Shown in pieces: positions 28,537 to 37,273 of a stretch of 64,000 nucleotides of DNA. Each line of letters opens with the position of its first letter. Positions within the stretch are counted from its first letter, which is position 1. Where the stretch lies: assembly GCF_003056305.1 (NCBI RefSeq), contig NZ_PYVX01000004.1, positions 62,001 to 126,000 of the forward strand, in the 5' to 3' direction. A program made the position numbers and the translations under genes. This DNA comes from Halomonas denitrificans. GTDB lineage: Bacteria; Pseudomonadota; Gammaproteobacteria; Pseudomonadales; Halomonadaceae. The notes under the pieces were generated by a model. It did not search any database, was not told the DNA's origin, and worked only from the letters and a program-made list of their open reading frames with translations.

Positions 28537-28580
28537 GCCTGGCGGACTGCATCATGATATGCGAATGTAGTCCGCCGGGC
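28537..28580 (+). terminator. long hairpin after rhlE
   Basis: The arms 28537-28552 and 28565-28580 pair over 16 positions with two G-U pairs, around a 12-base loop. There is no T-run, so it may act as a 3' stabiliser or Rho-linked terminator rather than an intrinsic one. It ends 48 bases before the next gene. Confidence 0.5.
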
Positions 28581-28628
28581 GCCTCATCCTCGACCGCTCC
28601 CGTCCATTCTCCACGTCAGGATGCTCCC

Positions 28629-29129
28629 ATGGATGACATGAACCTGATCCGCGACTACCGGCGCTGGCTGAGCTTCCAGCACCAGGCCCGGCTCGACCGC
28701 GAACACCAGGCGGCGAGCCAGCGCCTCGACGAGGCCAAGGTGTCGGCCACGCGCATGACCGAGGCCTACCGCAGCATGGCCGAGAAGGGCGCCAGCGAAG
28801 GGGCCAGCTATCGCACCCTCTTCCTGCGCGATCACGGCGACACGGCGCTGGCCTGCGAGGGCTGGCTGTTCGTGCGCCGCGTGCTGGCGGAAGGCGGCTC
28901 CACCCGGGTGCGCGCCACCCTGCTGACCACCTTCACCCTCGAGACGGGCCGCCTCGAGCCCGGCAGCCGGCCGGCCGAGAAGCTGACGCTGGAGATCTTC
29001 GACCAGCTCAACCTCGAGCGCGGCGTGAGCAGCGTGGTGCGCGTCGATCGCACCGATGGCGGTCGCGACACGCGCTTCATCACCCTGCTGGACACCGTGC
29101 GAGGCGACCTGCGCCGTCATATGGTGTAG
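28629..29129 (+). CDS. hypothetical protein, first of an unknown pair
   Basis: A 166-residue soluble-looking protein I do not recognise. The first 55 residues are charged and likely helical (DDMNLIRDYRRWLSFQHQAR, then EHQAASQRLDEAKVSATRM). The rest looks like alternating strands (GWLFVRRVLAEGGSTRVRAT). There is no signal peptide, membrane segment or cysteine pattern. The ATG has AGGA eight bases upstream. It lies 6 bases before the next unknown gene, so they are probably co-translated. Coding bias and ribosome spacing support a real gene. Confidence 0.75.
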   Translation: MDDMNLIRDYRRWLSFQHQARLDREHQAASQRLDEAKVSATRMTEAYRSMAEKGASEGASYRTLFLRDHGDTALACEGWLFVRRVLAEGGSTRVRATLLTTFTLETGRLEPGSRPAEKLTLEIFDQLNLERGVSSVVRVDRTDGGRDTRFITLLDTVRGDLRRHMV

Positions 29130-29135
29130 TCCGGC

Positions 29136-29663
29136 ATGTTCAAGAAGCTGTTCGGCAAGACCCCCGTCAGGGTCTGGGTGATCAAGCAGATCGACCCCGA
29201 CCTGCTGCACCTGTGCGGCCAGGCCGAACTGCCGCCCGAGGCCAGGCGCAAGCAGGTGCTCGCCGAGCTGTCGCGCGGCGAGTACCGCGGCGCGGTGCAC
29301 ATGGCGGGGGGCGGGCTGGTCTACAACGCGCGGCTGTTCGCGGCCCTGGTCCCCCTCGACGAACTGACCCTCGACGACGACGGCCAGGCCCACTGGCAGG
29401 GGCGCCGCTGGCGCGTGAGCCAGGTGCCCCAGCGCTGCTGGGCCTACGAGGGGCCGCTCGTCGCCGAGCCGGCGCGCCATGCCGGCGGTTCGGGCCTGGT
29501 GAGCAGCGAGGATGTCTCGGGCCTGCGCTCGCGCATCGATTCCGACACCCCGACGCTTCCCGGCACGGTCACCTTCCGGGCCGACAACGAGCTCGAGACG
29601 CCCGACCCCTTCGACCCGCGCGGCGCCTACCGATCGCCGGTGCGCCCCGGGAGGCACCATTAG
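29136..29663 (+). CDS. hypothetical protein, second of an unknown pair
   Basis: A 175-residue protein of unknown function starting MFKKLFGKTPVRVWVIKQID. It is mainly polar, without membrane helices, and its C-terminal third is rich in Asp, Pro and Ser and probably disordered. It starts 6 bases after its neighbour, and its stop codon overlaps the possible non-AUG start of the following MFS gene. Nothing in the sequence points to an enzyme class. Confidence 0.72.
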   Translation: MFKKLFGKTPVRVWVIKQIDPDLLHLCGQAELPPEARRKQVLAELSRGEYRGAVHMAGGGLVYNARLFAALVPLDELTLDDDGQAHWQGRRWRVSQVPQRCWAYEGPLVAEPARHAGGSGLVSSEDVSGLRSRIDSDTPTLPGTVTFRADNELETPDPFDPRGAYRSPVRPGRHH

Positions 29664-29709
29664 ACCGCGGGGCCCCGAGGCCCGCCGGCTGGCGCTGTTC
29701 GTCGGCCTG

Positions 29710-30870
29710 ATGGTGTTGGTCGGGCTCAACCTGCGCCCGGCGCTCTCCACCCTCGCCCCGGTGCTCACGCGCATCCAGCAGGACACCGGGCTCTCGGCGC
29801 TGGCGGTCGGGGCCCTGACCACCCTGCCGGTGCTCTGCCTGGGGATCTTCGCCCCGCTGGCCCCCTGGCTCGCCAAGCGCTTGGGCCCCGAGAACACCCT
29901 GGCCGCCGCCCTGCTGCTGCTGGCCGGCGGCCTGGCGCTGCGCGGCGTGCCGGCGGTGGTCGCGCTCTACGGCGGCACCCTGATGGTCGGCGCCGCCATC
30001 GGCGTGGCCGGCACCCTGCTGCCGGCACTGGTCAAGCGCGAGCTGCCGGCCGGCGCCGACCTGATGACCGGCGTCTACACCATGGCGCTGTGCCTCGGCG
30101 GCGCCCTGGGGGCGGGGCTCAGCGTGCCGCTGGCCGATTACCTGGGGAGCTGGTCGGCGGGACTCGCCAGCTGGGCGCTGCTGGCACTGGCCGCCCTGGT
30201 GGCCTGGCAGGTATTGATGCCGCGCCACGACGCCGCCGCGGGCGTGCCCGAGACCGGGGGTTCCGTACGTGAACTGCTCGGCCAGCCGCTAGCCTGGCAG
30301 GTGATGCTCTACATGGGCAGCCAGTCGTCGCTCGCCTACATCGTCTTCGGCTGGCTGCCGACCCTGCTGATGGCCCGCGGCTACAGCGAGGCGGAGGCCG
30401 GCTGGATGATGGGCGCCTCGGTGATGGTGCAGCTGCTCTCGGCCCTGGCGGCGCCCTGGCTGGCGCGCCTGGGCCGCGACCAGCGCCCCGCCCTGCTGAT
30501 CGTGCTGGCCATGGTCGCCGGCGGTTTCTGGCTGCTGCTCCAGGCGCCCGCCGTGTGGCGCTGGCCCGGCGCCGTGCTGCTGGGGCTCGGCCAGGGCGGC
30601 GGCTTCAGCCTCGCGCTCACCCTGATCGTGCTGCGCACCGCCACCTCGCGCCTGGCCGGCAAGCTCTCGGGACTGGTGCAGGGCGGCGGCTACACCCTGG
30701 CCGCCCTGGGCCCGCTGGCGATCGGCGTGATGCTGCAGTTCGACGTCGGGCTCGCCGTCCTGACCCGGGTGCTGCTGGGCATCGTCGCCGTCAGCATGGG
30801 CTTCGCCCTGTTCGCCGGGCGCAACCGTCGCCTGGAGGTCGACGACGCGGGACGGCTCTGCACCCGCTAG
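29710..30870 (+). CDS. MFS transporter, CynX/NimT-like
   Basis: A 386-residue carrier with twelve hydrophobic segments. Its start, [17 protein letters not shown], closely follows E. coli CynX (VLIGLNMRPLLTSVGP); [18 protein letters not shown] and [16 protein letters not shown] are further CynX-family landmarks. Members move cyanate, nitroimidazole or other small compounds; the substrate here is unknown. The ATG at 29710 has no clear ribosome site. An in-frame ATT at 29659 lies four bases after GGGAGG, overlaps the stop of the preceding gene and would add a basic N-terminus, so the true start may be there. Confidence 0.8.
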   Translation: MVLVGLNLRPALSTLAPVLTRIQQDTGLSALAVGALTTLPVLCLGIFAPLAPWLAKRLGPENTLAAALLLLAGGLALRGVPAVVALYGGTLMVGAAIGVAGTLLPALVKRELPAGADLMTGVYTMALCLGGALGAGLSVPLADYLGSWSAGLASWALLALAALVAWQVLMPRHDAAAGVPETGGSVRELLGQPLAWQVMLYMGSQSSLAYIVFGWLPTLLMARGYSEAEAGWMMGASVMVQLLSALAAPWLARLGRDQRPALLIVLAMVAGGFWLLLQAPAVWRWPGAVLLGLGQGGGFSLALTLIVLRTATSRLAGKLSGLVQGGGYTLAALGPLAIGVMLQFDVGLAVLTRVLLGIVAVSMGFALFAGRNRRLEVDDAGRLCTR

Positions 30871-30901
30871 ACTCCAGTCGAGAGACGGCGGAGCGCGGCG
30901 G

Positions 30902-31618
30902 ATGGACGACGACAGGGACGTGGTGCTGAGGACCCGGGGGCTGACCCGGCACTACCGCATGGGCGAGGTCACCATTAAGGCGCTGCGCGGCGTCGACCTC
31001 GACCTGCACCGCGGCGAGCTGATCGTGCTGCTCGGCGCCTCGGGCTCCGGCAAGTCGACCCTGCTCAACCTCCTCGGCGGCCTGGACCGCGCCTCGTCCG
31101 GCAGCCTCCGCTACGGCGATGACGACCTCACCCACGCCTCCCAGCGCCAGCTGACGGCCTACCGGCGCCACCACGTCGGCTTCGTCTTCCAGTTCTACAA
31201 CCTGATCGCGAGCCTGACCGCCCGCGAGAACGTGGCGATGGTCACCGACATCAGCCGCGACCCGCTGACGCCCGAGACGGCCCTCGCCCGGGTCGGTCTC
31301 GAGGAGCGACTCGACCACTTCCCCTCCCAGCTCTCCGGCGGCGAACAGCAGCGGGTGGCGATCGCCCGGGCGATCGCCAAGCGCCCCTCACTGCTGCTCT
31401 GCGACGAGCCGACCGGGGCGCTGGACTCCCGTACCGGCATCCGCGTGCTCGAGGTGATCGAGACCCTCAACCGCGAGTCCGACACCACCATGGCGATCAT
31501 CACCCACAACGCGGTGATCGGCGAGATGGCCGACCGGGTGGTGCACCTGCGCGACGGCCGCGTGGAGGGCATCACGGTGCCGGCCCGGCGCCGCCGCGCC
31601 GCGGAGCTCGAGTGGTGA
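30902..31618 (+). CDS. ABC transporter ATP-binding protein (LolD/MacB-type)
   Basis: A 238-residue ATPase with Walker A GASGSGKS (45-52), Q-loop [17 protein letters not shown], signature LSGGEQQR (about 144-151) and Walker [13 protein letters not shown]. The subfamily works with FtsX-type permeases that extrude or extract envelope substrates (LolD, MacB, DevA, FtsE). The next two genes supply a permease and a membrane-fusion protein, so it energises that exporter. The spacing to the permease gene is 4 bases. Confidence 0.92.
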   Translation: MDDDRDVVLRTRGLTRHYRMGEVTIKALRGVDLDLHRGELIVLLGASGSGKSTLLNLLGGLDRASSGSLRYGDDDLTHASQRQLTAYRRHHVGFVFQFYNLIASLTARENVAMVTDISRDPLTPETALARVGLEERLDHFPSQLSGGEQQRVAIARAIAKRPSLLLCDEPTGALDSRTGIRVLEVIETLNRESDTTMAIITHNAVIGEMADRVVHLRDGRVEGITVPARRRRAAELEW

Positions 31619-31622
31619 GCCC

Positions 31623-33986
31623 ATGAGGGCTTTGCGGCGCAAGCAGCTGCGCGACCTCGAGCGCCTGAAGGGGCAGGCGCTGGCCATCGCCGTGGTGATC
31701 GGCGGCGGGGTGATGACGCTGATCCTCGCGGTGACGATGCTCGACGCCCTGACCCGGGCCCAGGAACGCTTCTACGCCAGCCACCACTTCGCCGAGGTGT
31801 TCGCCGACGTCACCCGCGCCCCGCTGGGGCTCGTCGAGCGCCTGCAGCGCCTGCCCGGGGTCAACCTCGTCGAGGCCCGGGTGGGTGCGCCGGTACGTCT
31901 CACGGTGCCAGACTTCCGCGACCCGGTGCGCGGCCAGCTGGTGTCGATTCCCGACGGCCGCCAGCCGACGCTGAACCGCCTGCACCTGCTGGCCGGCCAG
32001 CTGCCCACCGCCGGGCGCGAGGGCGAGGTGGTGGCGAGCGACGCCTTCGCCGCGGCCCACGGGCTCGTGCCCGGCGACCAGATCGAGGCGATCATCGACG
32101 GGCGCCACACGCGCCTGACGCTGAGCGGCATCGCCCTGAGCCCGGAGTTCCTCTACCAGGCCGGCCCCACCGACCTGGTCCCCGACTACCGGCGCTACGC
32201 CATCCTCTGGATGAACGAGACGGCGCTGGCCGATGCCTACGGCATGGAGGGCGCCTTCAACCAGCTCTCGCTGACCCTGCAGGCGGGGGCCGACCAGGAG
32301 GGCGTGATCGATGCCCTGGACCTCGCCCTCGCCCGCTACGGCGGCACCGGCGCCCGCCCCCGCCACGACCAGCCGTCGCATCGCTTCCTCGAGGAGGAGC
32401 TCGACCAGCAGCGCGCCCAGGCGACGATCCTGCCCACCGTCTTCCTGCTGGTCTCGGCCTTCCTGCTCCACGTGGTGATGTCCCGCCTGATCGGCACCCA
32501 GCGCCAGCAGATCGCGCTGCTCAAGGCCTTCGGCTACCGCGATGCCGAGCTGGCCCGCCACTACGGCGGCCTCGCCCTGCTGATCGTGCTGCTGGGCTGG
32601 GGGCTCGGGGTGGGGCTCGGCGCCTGGAGCGCGCGGGGGATGGCCGGGCTCTATGCCGAGTACTTCCGCTTCCCCGAGCTGCGCTTCCCGATCCCGCCCT
32701 GGGCGCTCGCCCTCTCGCTGCTGCTGGCCGCCCTCTCGGCACTGGCCGGCACCGGGCGGGCGGTCTGGCAGGCGGTCGGCGCCCCGCCCGCCGAGGCGAT
32801 GCGCCCGCCGGCGCCCGAGCGCTTCCGGCGCACCTGGCTCGAGCGCTCGCCGCTGGGCCACGCACTCGGCAGCGAGGGGCGCATCGTGCTGCGCCAACTG
32901 GGCCGGCAGCCGGCCAAGACGGCGCTGTCGGTGACCGGCATCGCCCTCTCGGCGGGCCTTTTGATGATGGGCGCCTGGCAGCTCGCGGCGATCGACCGGA
33001 TGCTCGATCGCCAGTACCGGGAGATCCTGCGCATGGACATCGAGCTGACCTTCAACGACCCCACCCCGGAGCGGGCCCTGGGCGAGCTTCGCCACCTGCC
33101 CGGCGTGCTGGCCGCGGAGCCCTGGCGCCGCGTGCCCGCCACCCTGATCCACGGCCACCGCCGCTACCGCACCGCCCTCACCGGCCTCGAGGCCCGGCCC
33201 CTGCTGCGCCCGGTCGTCGATGCAAGAGGCCAGGCGCGACCGCTGCCCCCCGAGGGCCTGGTGCTGACCCGCTACCTCGGCGAGTGGCTGGGGGTCGAGG
33301 CCGGCGATACCCTGGAGGTCGCGATCATGGAGGGCCATCGCCGCCGGGCGTCGCTGCCGGTGGCCGCGCTGGTCGACGAGCCGATCGGGGTCGGCGCCTA
33401 CCTGCGCCGCGAGCGGCTCAACCGCCTGATGCGCGAGGGCCCCGCCATCGGCGGCGCCTGGCTGCTGGTCGACGCGGCCCACCGCACGGCGCTGATCGCG
33501 GCCCTCGACGAGCTGCCGGCGGTGGCCGGCATCGGGCTGATGGACGAGGCCGAGCGCGGCGTGCGCCGCTACCTGGACGAGACGCTGCAGGTCTTCGCCC
33601 TGGTGTTCGTGACCCTCGCCGGTTCGATCGCCTTCGGGGTGATCTACAACACCGCGCGGATCAGCTTCGCCGAGCGCTCCCGGGAGCTGGCCACCCTGCT
33701 GGTGCTGGGCTACACCCGGGCCGAGGTCTCGCGGATCCTGCTCGGCGAGATCCTGCTGCTGGGAGGGTTCGCCATCCTGCCCGGCTGGGCCGTCGGCGCG
33801 GGCTTCTGTGCCCTGCTCAGCGAGGCCTTCAGCAGCGAGCTGTTTCGTATTCCGCTGATCTTCACGCCGCGCATCTTCGCCATCTCGGCCCTCGGCGTGA
33901 TCGCGGCCTCGGCCCTGGTGGGAGGGCTGATGCTGCGCCGCCTGTGGCGCCTCGACCAGGTCGCCGTGCTCAAGGCGCCGGAGTGA
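31623..33986 (+). CDS. ABC transporter permease with two FtsX domains
   Basis: A 787-residue membrane protein with an N-terminal helix ([20 protein letters not shown]), a large periplasmic domain, three helices around 280-390 ([20 protein letters not shown]), a fourth helix near 440 ([20 protein letters not shown]), a second periplasmic domain and a final group of three helices at the C-terminus. This is the duplicated FtsX/MacB layout of 8-TM permeases. It should pair with the ATPase just upstream. The substrate is unknown; related systems export lipids, lipoproteins or peptides. Confidence 0.9.
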   Translation: MRALRRKQLRDLERLKGQALAIAVVIGGGVMTLILAVTMLDALTRAQERFYASHHFAEVFADVTRAPLGLVERLQRLPGVNLVEARVGAPVRLTVPDFRDPVRGQLVSIPDGRQPTLNRLHLLAGQLPTAGREGEVVASDAFAAAHGLVPGDQIEAIIDGRHTRLTLSGIALSPEFLYQAGPTDLVPDYRRYAILWMNETALADAYGMEGAFNQLSLTLQAGADQEGVIDALDLALARYGGTGARPRHDQPSHRFLEEELDQQRAQATILPTVFLLVSAFLLHVVMSRLIGTQRQQIALLKAFGYRDAELARHYGGLALLIVLLGWGLGVGLGAWSARGMAGLYAEYFRFPELRFPIPPWALALSLLLAALSALAGTGRAVWQAVGAPPAEAMRPPAPERFRRTWLERSPLGHALGSEGRIVLRQLGRQPAKTALSVTGIALSAGLLMMGAWQLAAIDRMLDRQYREILRMDIELTFNDPTPERALGELRHLPGVLAAEPWRRVPATLIHGHRRYRTALTGLEARPLLRPVVDARGQARPLPPEGLVLTRYLGEWLGVEAGDTLEVAIMEGHRRRASLPVAALVDEPIGVGAYLRRERLNRLMREGPAIGGAWLLVDAAHRTALIAALDELPAVAGIGLMDEAERGVRRYLDETLQVFALVFVTLAGSIAFGVIYNTARISFAERSRELATLLVLGYTRAEVSRILLGEILLLGGFAILPGWAVGAGFCALLSEAFSSELFRIPLIFTPRIFAISALGVIAASALVGGLMLRRLWRLDQVAVLKAPE

Positions 33987-34021
33987 GCCCGCCCGACCCT
34001 ATCCCTGTCCCGGAGTCCACC

Positions 34022-35242
34022 ATGCCTCGCGCCCCGCTCATCACGCTCTTCACCCCGCGCCGCCTGCTCTGGGCCCTGGCCACCCTCGCCGCGCTGGGCC
34101 TGCTGGCGTGGGCCCTGCACCCGGCCCCGGTCACCGTGACCACCGCCCCGGTGGCGCGCGCACCCTTCGTCGACGCGGTCAACGAGGAGGGGCGCACCCG
34201 GCTTCGCGAAACCTGGCACGTCACGGCGCCGATCACCGGCTACCTGCGACGCGTGATGCTGGAGGTAGGCGATGCGGTCGACCGGGGCCAGGTGCTGTTT
34301 CGTCTCGAGCCGAGTCCGGCGCCCGCCCTGGACGCTCGCAGCCGCGAGCAGGCCGAGGACGCCCTGCAGGCCGCCCAGGCCCGGCTCCATGCGGCCGAGG
34401 CCAACCTGGAGACGGCCCGGGCCGAGCGGCGCTTCGCCGAGGCCGAGTACCAGCGCTACCAGCGGCTCCACGAGCGCAACCTGGTCTCCACCGCCGACCT
34501 GGAGCATCGCGAGAGCCTGCGCGATCGCCAGCGCGCCCTGGAGCGGGCCGCCTCCTCGAGCGTCGAGGCGGCGCGCTTCGAGGTGGAGAGCGCCCGGGCG
34601 ATGCTGGCGGTGACCAGCGGCCAGCGCAGCGGCAGCGATCAGCCGCTGCTCGAGGTGGCCGCCCCAGTGGCCGGCGTGGTGCTCGAGCGGTTTCGCTGCT
34701 GCGAGGGCACGGTGGAGGCCGGCCAGCCGATCCTCGAGCTCGGCCGCCTGGCGGACATGGAGATCCTCGTCGACCTGCTCTCCATGGACGCGGTGCGCCT
34801 GCGTCCGGGCATGGCGGTGCGCATCACCGGCTGGGGCGGACCTGTACTGTCCGGCGAGGTGCGACGCATCGAGCCCGCGGGCTTCACTCGCACCTCGGCG
34901 CTGGGCGTCGACGAGCAGCGGGTGCCGGTGATCGTCGATTTCGCCCCGGGCACCGATCCCGCCGCCCTGGGGCTCGGCAGCGGCTTCCGGGTCGAGGTGG
35001 AATTCCTGATCTGGCAGGCCGACGAGGTGCTGCAGCTGCCCACCAGCGCGCTCTTCCGCGACGACGGCCGCTGGGCGGCCTTCGTGGTCGAGGAGGGGCG
35101 CGCCCGGCTTCGCCACCTCGAGATCGGTCGCCAGAGCGGGCTCGCGAGCCAGGTCCTCGACGGCCTCGAGGCCGGGGAGCGCATCGTGACCCACCCGAGC
35201 GAGGCGCTCGCCGACGGCGCGGCAATCCGCGAGGACGCCTGA
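34022..35242 (+). CDS. HlyD-family periplasmic adaptor of the ABC exporter
   Basis: A 406-residue membrane-fusion protein: one N-terminal helix (about 15-35), a lipoyl half-motif (TAPITGYLRRVMLEVGDAVD), a long coiled-coil hairpin rich in Ala, Glu and Arg (about 105-205), the second lipoyl half (APVAGVVLERFRCCEGTVE) and a beta-barrel. The adjacent Cys pair in the second lipoyl half is unusual for this family. The ATG follows GGAG. It completes an ATPase-permease-adaptor set; no outer-membrane channel is encoded nearby, so a TolC-like partner would come from elsewhere. Confidence 0.9.
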   Translation: MPRAPLITLFTPRRLLWALATLAALGLLAWALHPAPVTVTTAPVARAPFVDAVNEEGRTRLRETWHVTAPITGYLRRVMLEVGDAVDRGQVLFRLEPSPAPALDARSREQAEDALQAAQARLHAAEANLETARAERRFAEAEYQRYQRLHERNLVSTADLEHRESLRDRQRALERAASSSVEAARFEVESARAMLAVTSGQRSGSDQPLLEVAAPVAGVVLERFRCCEGTVEAGQPILELGRLADMEILVDLLSMDAVRLRPGMAVRITGWGGPVLSGEVRRIEPAGFTRTSALGVDEQRVPVIVDFAPGTDPAALGLGSGFRVEVEFLIWQADEVLQLPTSALFRDDGRWAAFVVEEGRARLRHLEIGRQSGLASQVLDGLEAGERIVTHPSEALADGAAIREDA

Positions 35243-35265
35243 CCCCTGGCGCTTAACACCCAGGC

Positions 35266-35293
35266 TTGCCTGGCGCCGCGCCGGCCGTATCAT
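35266..35293 (+). promoter_or_regulatory. probable promoter of the asparaginase gene
   Basis: TTGCCT (35266-35271) and TATCAT (35288-35293) are separated by 16 bases and match four and five consensus bases. Transcription would start about 32 bases before the ATG at 35332. The -35 overlaps a CCAGGC-TT-GCCTGG inverted repeat (35260-35273). Confidence 0.45.
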
Positions 35294-35331
35294 GGGACCC
35301 CCCAACCGCCCCAGACCCGCCAGGAGCCCCC

Positions 35332-36384
35332 ATGACCGCCGGACCCGACCTCGACGCCCCCGTACTGGTGATCTACACCGGTGGCACCCTCGGCATGGTG
35401 CCGGGCCCCCGGGGGCTCACGCCGGGCCGCGACATCGAGGCCCGCCTGCGCCGGGCGCTCGCCGCCCTGCCCCCGGCCCGCCAGGCGAGCCTGCCCGCCT
35501 TCGAGGTGCTCGAGACCGACCGCCCCATCGACTCCAGCAGCGCCACCCCCGGGGACTGGCAGGCGCTGGCCGCACTGGTGGCCCGCCACTACCGCCGCCA
35601 CGCCGGCATCGTCATCCTCCACGGCACCGACACCCTGGCCTGGACCGCCGCGAGCCTCGCCTTCCAGCTGCAGGGGATCGATCGCCCGGTGATCCTCACC
35701 GGCGCCATGCGCCCGCTGGAGGCCGAGGGCAGCGACGCCACCGCCAACGTCGAGGATGCCCTGCGCTTCGCCGTCATGCCGCGCCTCCAGGAGGTGGCGC
35801 TATGCTTCGCCGGCCGGCTGCTGCGCGGCTGCCGCAGCCGCAAGTGGCAGACGCAGGACGCCGCGGCCTTCGATAGCCCCAACTTCGCGGCGCTCGGCGA
35901 GCGGGTCGACACGGAGGTGGTGCTCTACCCCGGCCGGGGGCTGGCGGATCATCAGCGCGGCGCCCCGCGCTTCGAGCTGCCCGACTACGCGCCACTGTCG
36001 GCGGGCGGCGTGGTACGCCTGGCGCTGTGGCCGGGCCTTCAGGCCTGGCAGGTCGAGGCCTGGCTCGACGATGAGAGGGTCCGCGGCGCGGTGCTCGAGG
36101 TGTGGGGCGGCGGCAACCTGCCGGAGGATCCGGCGCTGGCCGGGGTCCTGGCCCGGGCCAGCGGCGAGGGCAAGCTGCTGGCCGCGCTGAGCCAGTGCCC
36201 CCACGGCGCCGTGGCCTTCGGCGGCTATGCCGCGGGCCAGGGGCTCAAGGACGCCGGCGTGCTCTCGGCCGAGGACATGACCCCCGAGGCGACCTTCGCC
36301 AAGCTGATCCATCTGCTCGCCCAGCCCCTGGAGGAGCGCGAGCGCCGCCGGCGCTTCCTGACGCCGCTGGTCGGCGAGCGTTGA
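35332..36384 (+). CDS. asparaginase, cytoplasmic type I
   Basis: A 350-residue asparaginase/glutaminase-family protein. The two catalytic signatures are YTGGTLGM (Thr at 16 and 19) and HGTDTLAW (97-104). It has no signal peptide, and its length matches type I (AnsA-like) enzymes that hydrolyse asparagine to aspartate and ammonia in the cytoplasm. The ATG has AGGAG six bases upstream; the open frame before it is noncoding leader. It has its own likely promoter and is not obviously linked in function to the exporter upstream. Confidence 0.88.
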   Translation: MTAGPDLDAPVLVIYTGGTLGMVPGPRGLTPGRDIEARLRRALAALPPARQASLPAFEVLETDRPIDSSSATPGDWQALAALVARHYRRHAGIVILHGTDTLAWTAASLAFQLQGIDRPVILTGAMRPLEAEGSDATANVEDALRFAVMPRLQEVALCFAGRLLRGCRSRKWQTQDAAAFDSPNFAALGERVDTEVVLYPGRGLADHQRGAPRFELPDYAPLSAGGVVRLALWPGLQAWQVEAWLDDERVRGAVLEVWGGGNLPEDPALAGVLARASGEGKLLAALSQCPHGAVAFGGYAAGQGLKDAGVLSAEDMTPEATFAKLIHLLAQPLEERERRRRFLTPLVGER

Positions 36385-36455
36385 CGCGCAGCATGCACGC
36401 CGGCGCGGAAATCGCTAAGGTGGGAGGACCCTCACCGGTCAGCAGGAGTCACTCC

Positions 36456-36692
36456 ATGGAACACCCCGACCACCCCTTCAGCGAACTCTTCGAGCAGCTC
36501 GGCCTCGCCTCGGATCACGCGGCGATCAAGCGCTTCATCGACCGCCACGCGCCGATTCCCGAGGAGATTGCCCTGCCGGACGCCCCCTGCTGGAACGAGG
36601 GCCAGGCGGAATTCCTGCGCGAGGCCCTCGAGGAGGACGCCGACTGGGCCGAGGTCGTCGACCACCTCGACGCCTCGCTGCGCAAGGGCTGA
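36456..36692 (+). CDS. DUF2789 family protein
   Basis: A 78-residue acidic protein matching the small DUF2789 family in length and layout: FSELFEQLGLASDHAAIKRF, then HAPIPEEIALPDAPCWNEGQ and a helical end WAEVVDHLDASLRKG. The function of the family is unknown. GGAG eight bases upstream fixes the ATG. A strong terminator follows directly. Confidence 0.82.
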   Translation: MEHPDHPFSELFEQLGLASDHAAIKRFIDRHAPIPEEIALPDAPCWNEGQAEFLREALEEDADWAEVVDHLDASLRKG

Positions 36693-36708
36693 GGCGCACG
36701 CCCACAGC

Positions 36709-36746
36709 ACGACGCCGCCCGTCACGATGACGGGCGGCGTCGTTTT
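36709..36746 (+). terminator. strong intrinsic terminator
   Basis: The arms ACGACGCCGCCCGTCA (36709-36724) and TGACGGGCGGCGTCGT (36728-36743) pair perfectly over 16 bp around a 3-base loop and lead into TTTT. It ends the DUF2789 transcript before the convergent gene. Confidence 0.9.
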
Positions 36747-36773
36747 CGGCCAGACGAAAGTCTTGCGGGAGGG

Positions 36774-37184
36774 CTAGAGCCGCGCCTCGACGCGCTCCAG
36801 GATCTGGCGGCTCACCTTGCCCACCAGGGGCCTCGCCGCCCGGTTGACGGCCTTCTCCAGCAGCCGGTTGCGGATCGTGTAGGTCAGCGTCAGGGCCACC
36901 TCGGTGCCCCCCTCGACGGGGGTCAGGCGGTAGCAGCCCTGGTTGTGGACGCCGTCCAGCGACTCCCAGGCCAGCACCTCCGGCGAGCGCGCCTCGGTGA
37001 TGGCGACGTCGAAGGTCCAGTCCATCCCCACCGCGTGGACGTGCCAGCGGTAGCGGTCCTGACCCAGCGGCTCGATGGCCTGGATCAGGTCGGAGTAGTC
37101 GGCGAAGTCCTCGACCCGCTCGAGCAGGGCGAAGACCCGTTCCGGGGGTGCCTTGAGAATCGCGCTATGTTCGATGGTCGCCAT
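36774..37184 (-). CDS. SRPBCC / START-like domain protein
   Basis: A 136-residue member of the SRPBCC (Bet v1-like) fold. It opens with ATIEHSAILKAPPERVFALL, the usual 'substrate-binding edge' helix-grip start; the middle has strands around FDVAITEARSPEVLAWESL, and a long C-terminal helix is visible. Such proteins bind hydrophobic ligands or act in coenzyme Q, lipid or RNA biology; nothing here decides which. A GGGAG ribosome site precedes the ATG. It lies 89 bases behind trhP on the same strand and may be co-transcribed. Confidence 0.82.
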   Translation of the reverse strand: MATIEHSAILKAPPERVFALLERVEDFADYSDLIQAIEPLGQDRYRWHVHAVGMDWTFDVAITEARSPEVLAWESLDGVHNQGCYRLTPVEGGTEVALTLTYTIRNRLLEKAVNRAARPLVGKVSRQILERVEARL

Positions 37185-37273
37185 GACGCTCCCTGTGTGA
37201 CTGCCAACGGCTCGCTCGCCAATGGTCCCCTACCTTGTCGCCGACGGCCGGGGATGTCCAGCCGCGCGGCGTC

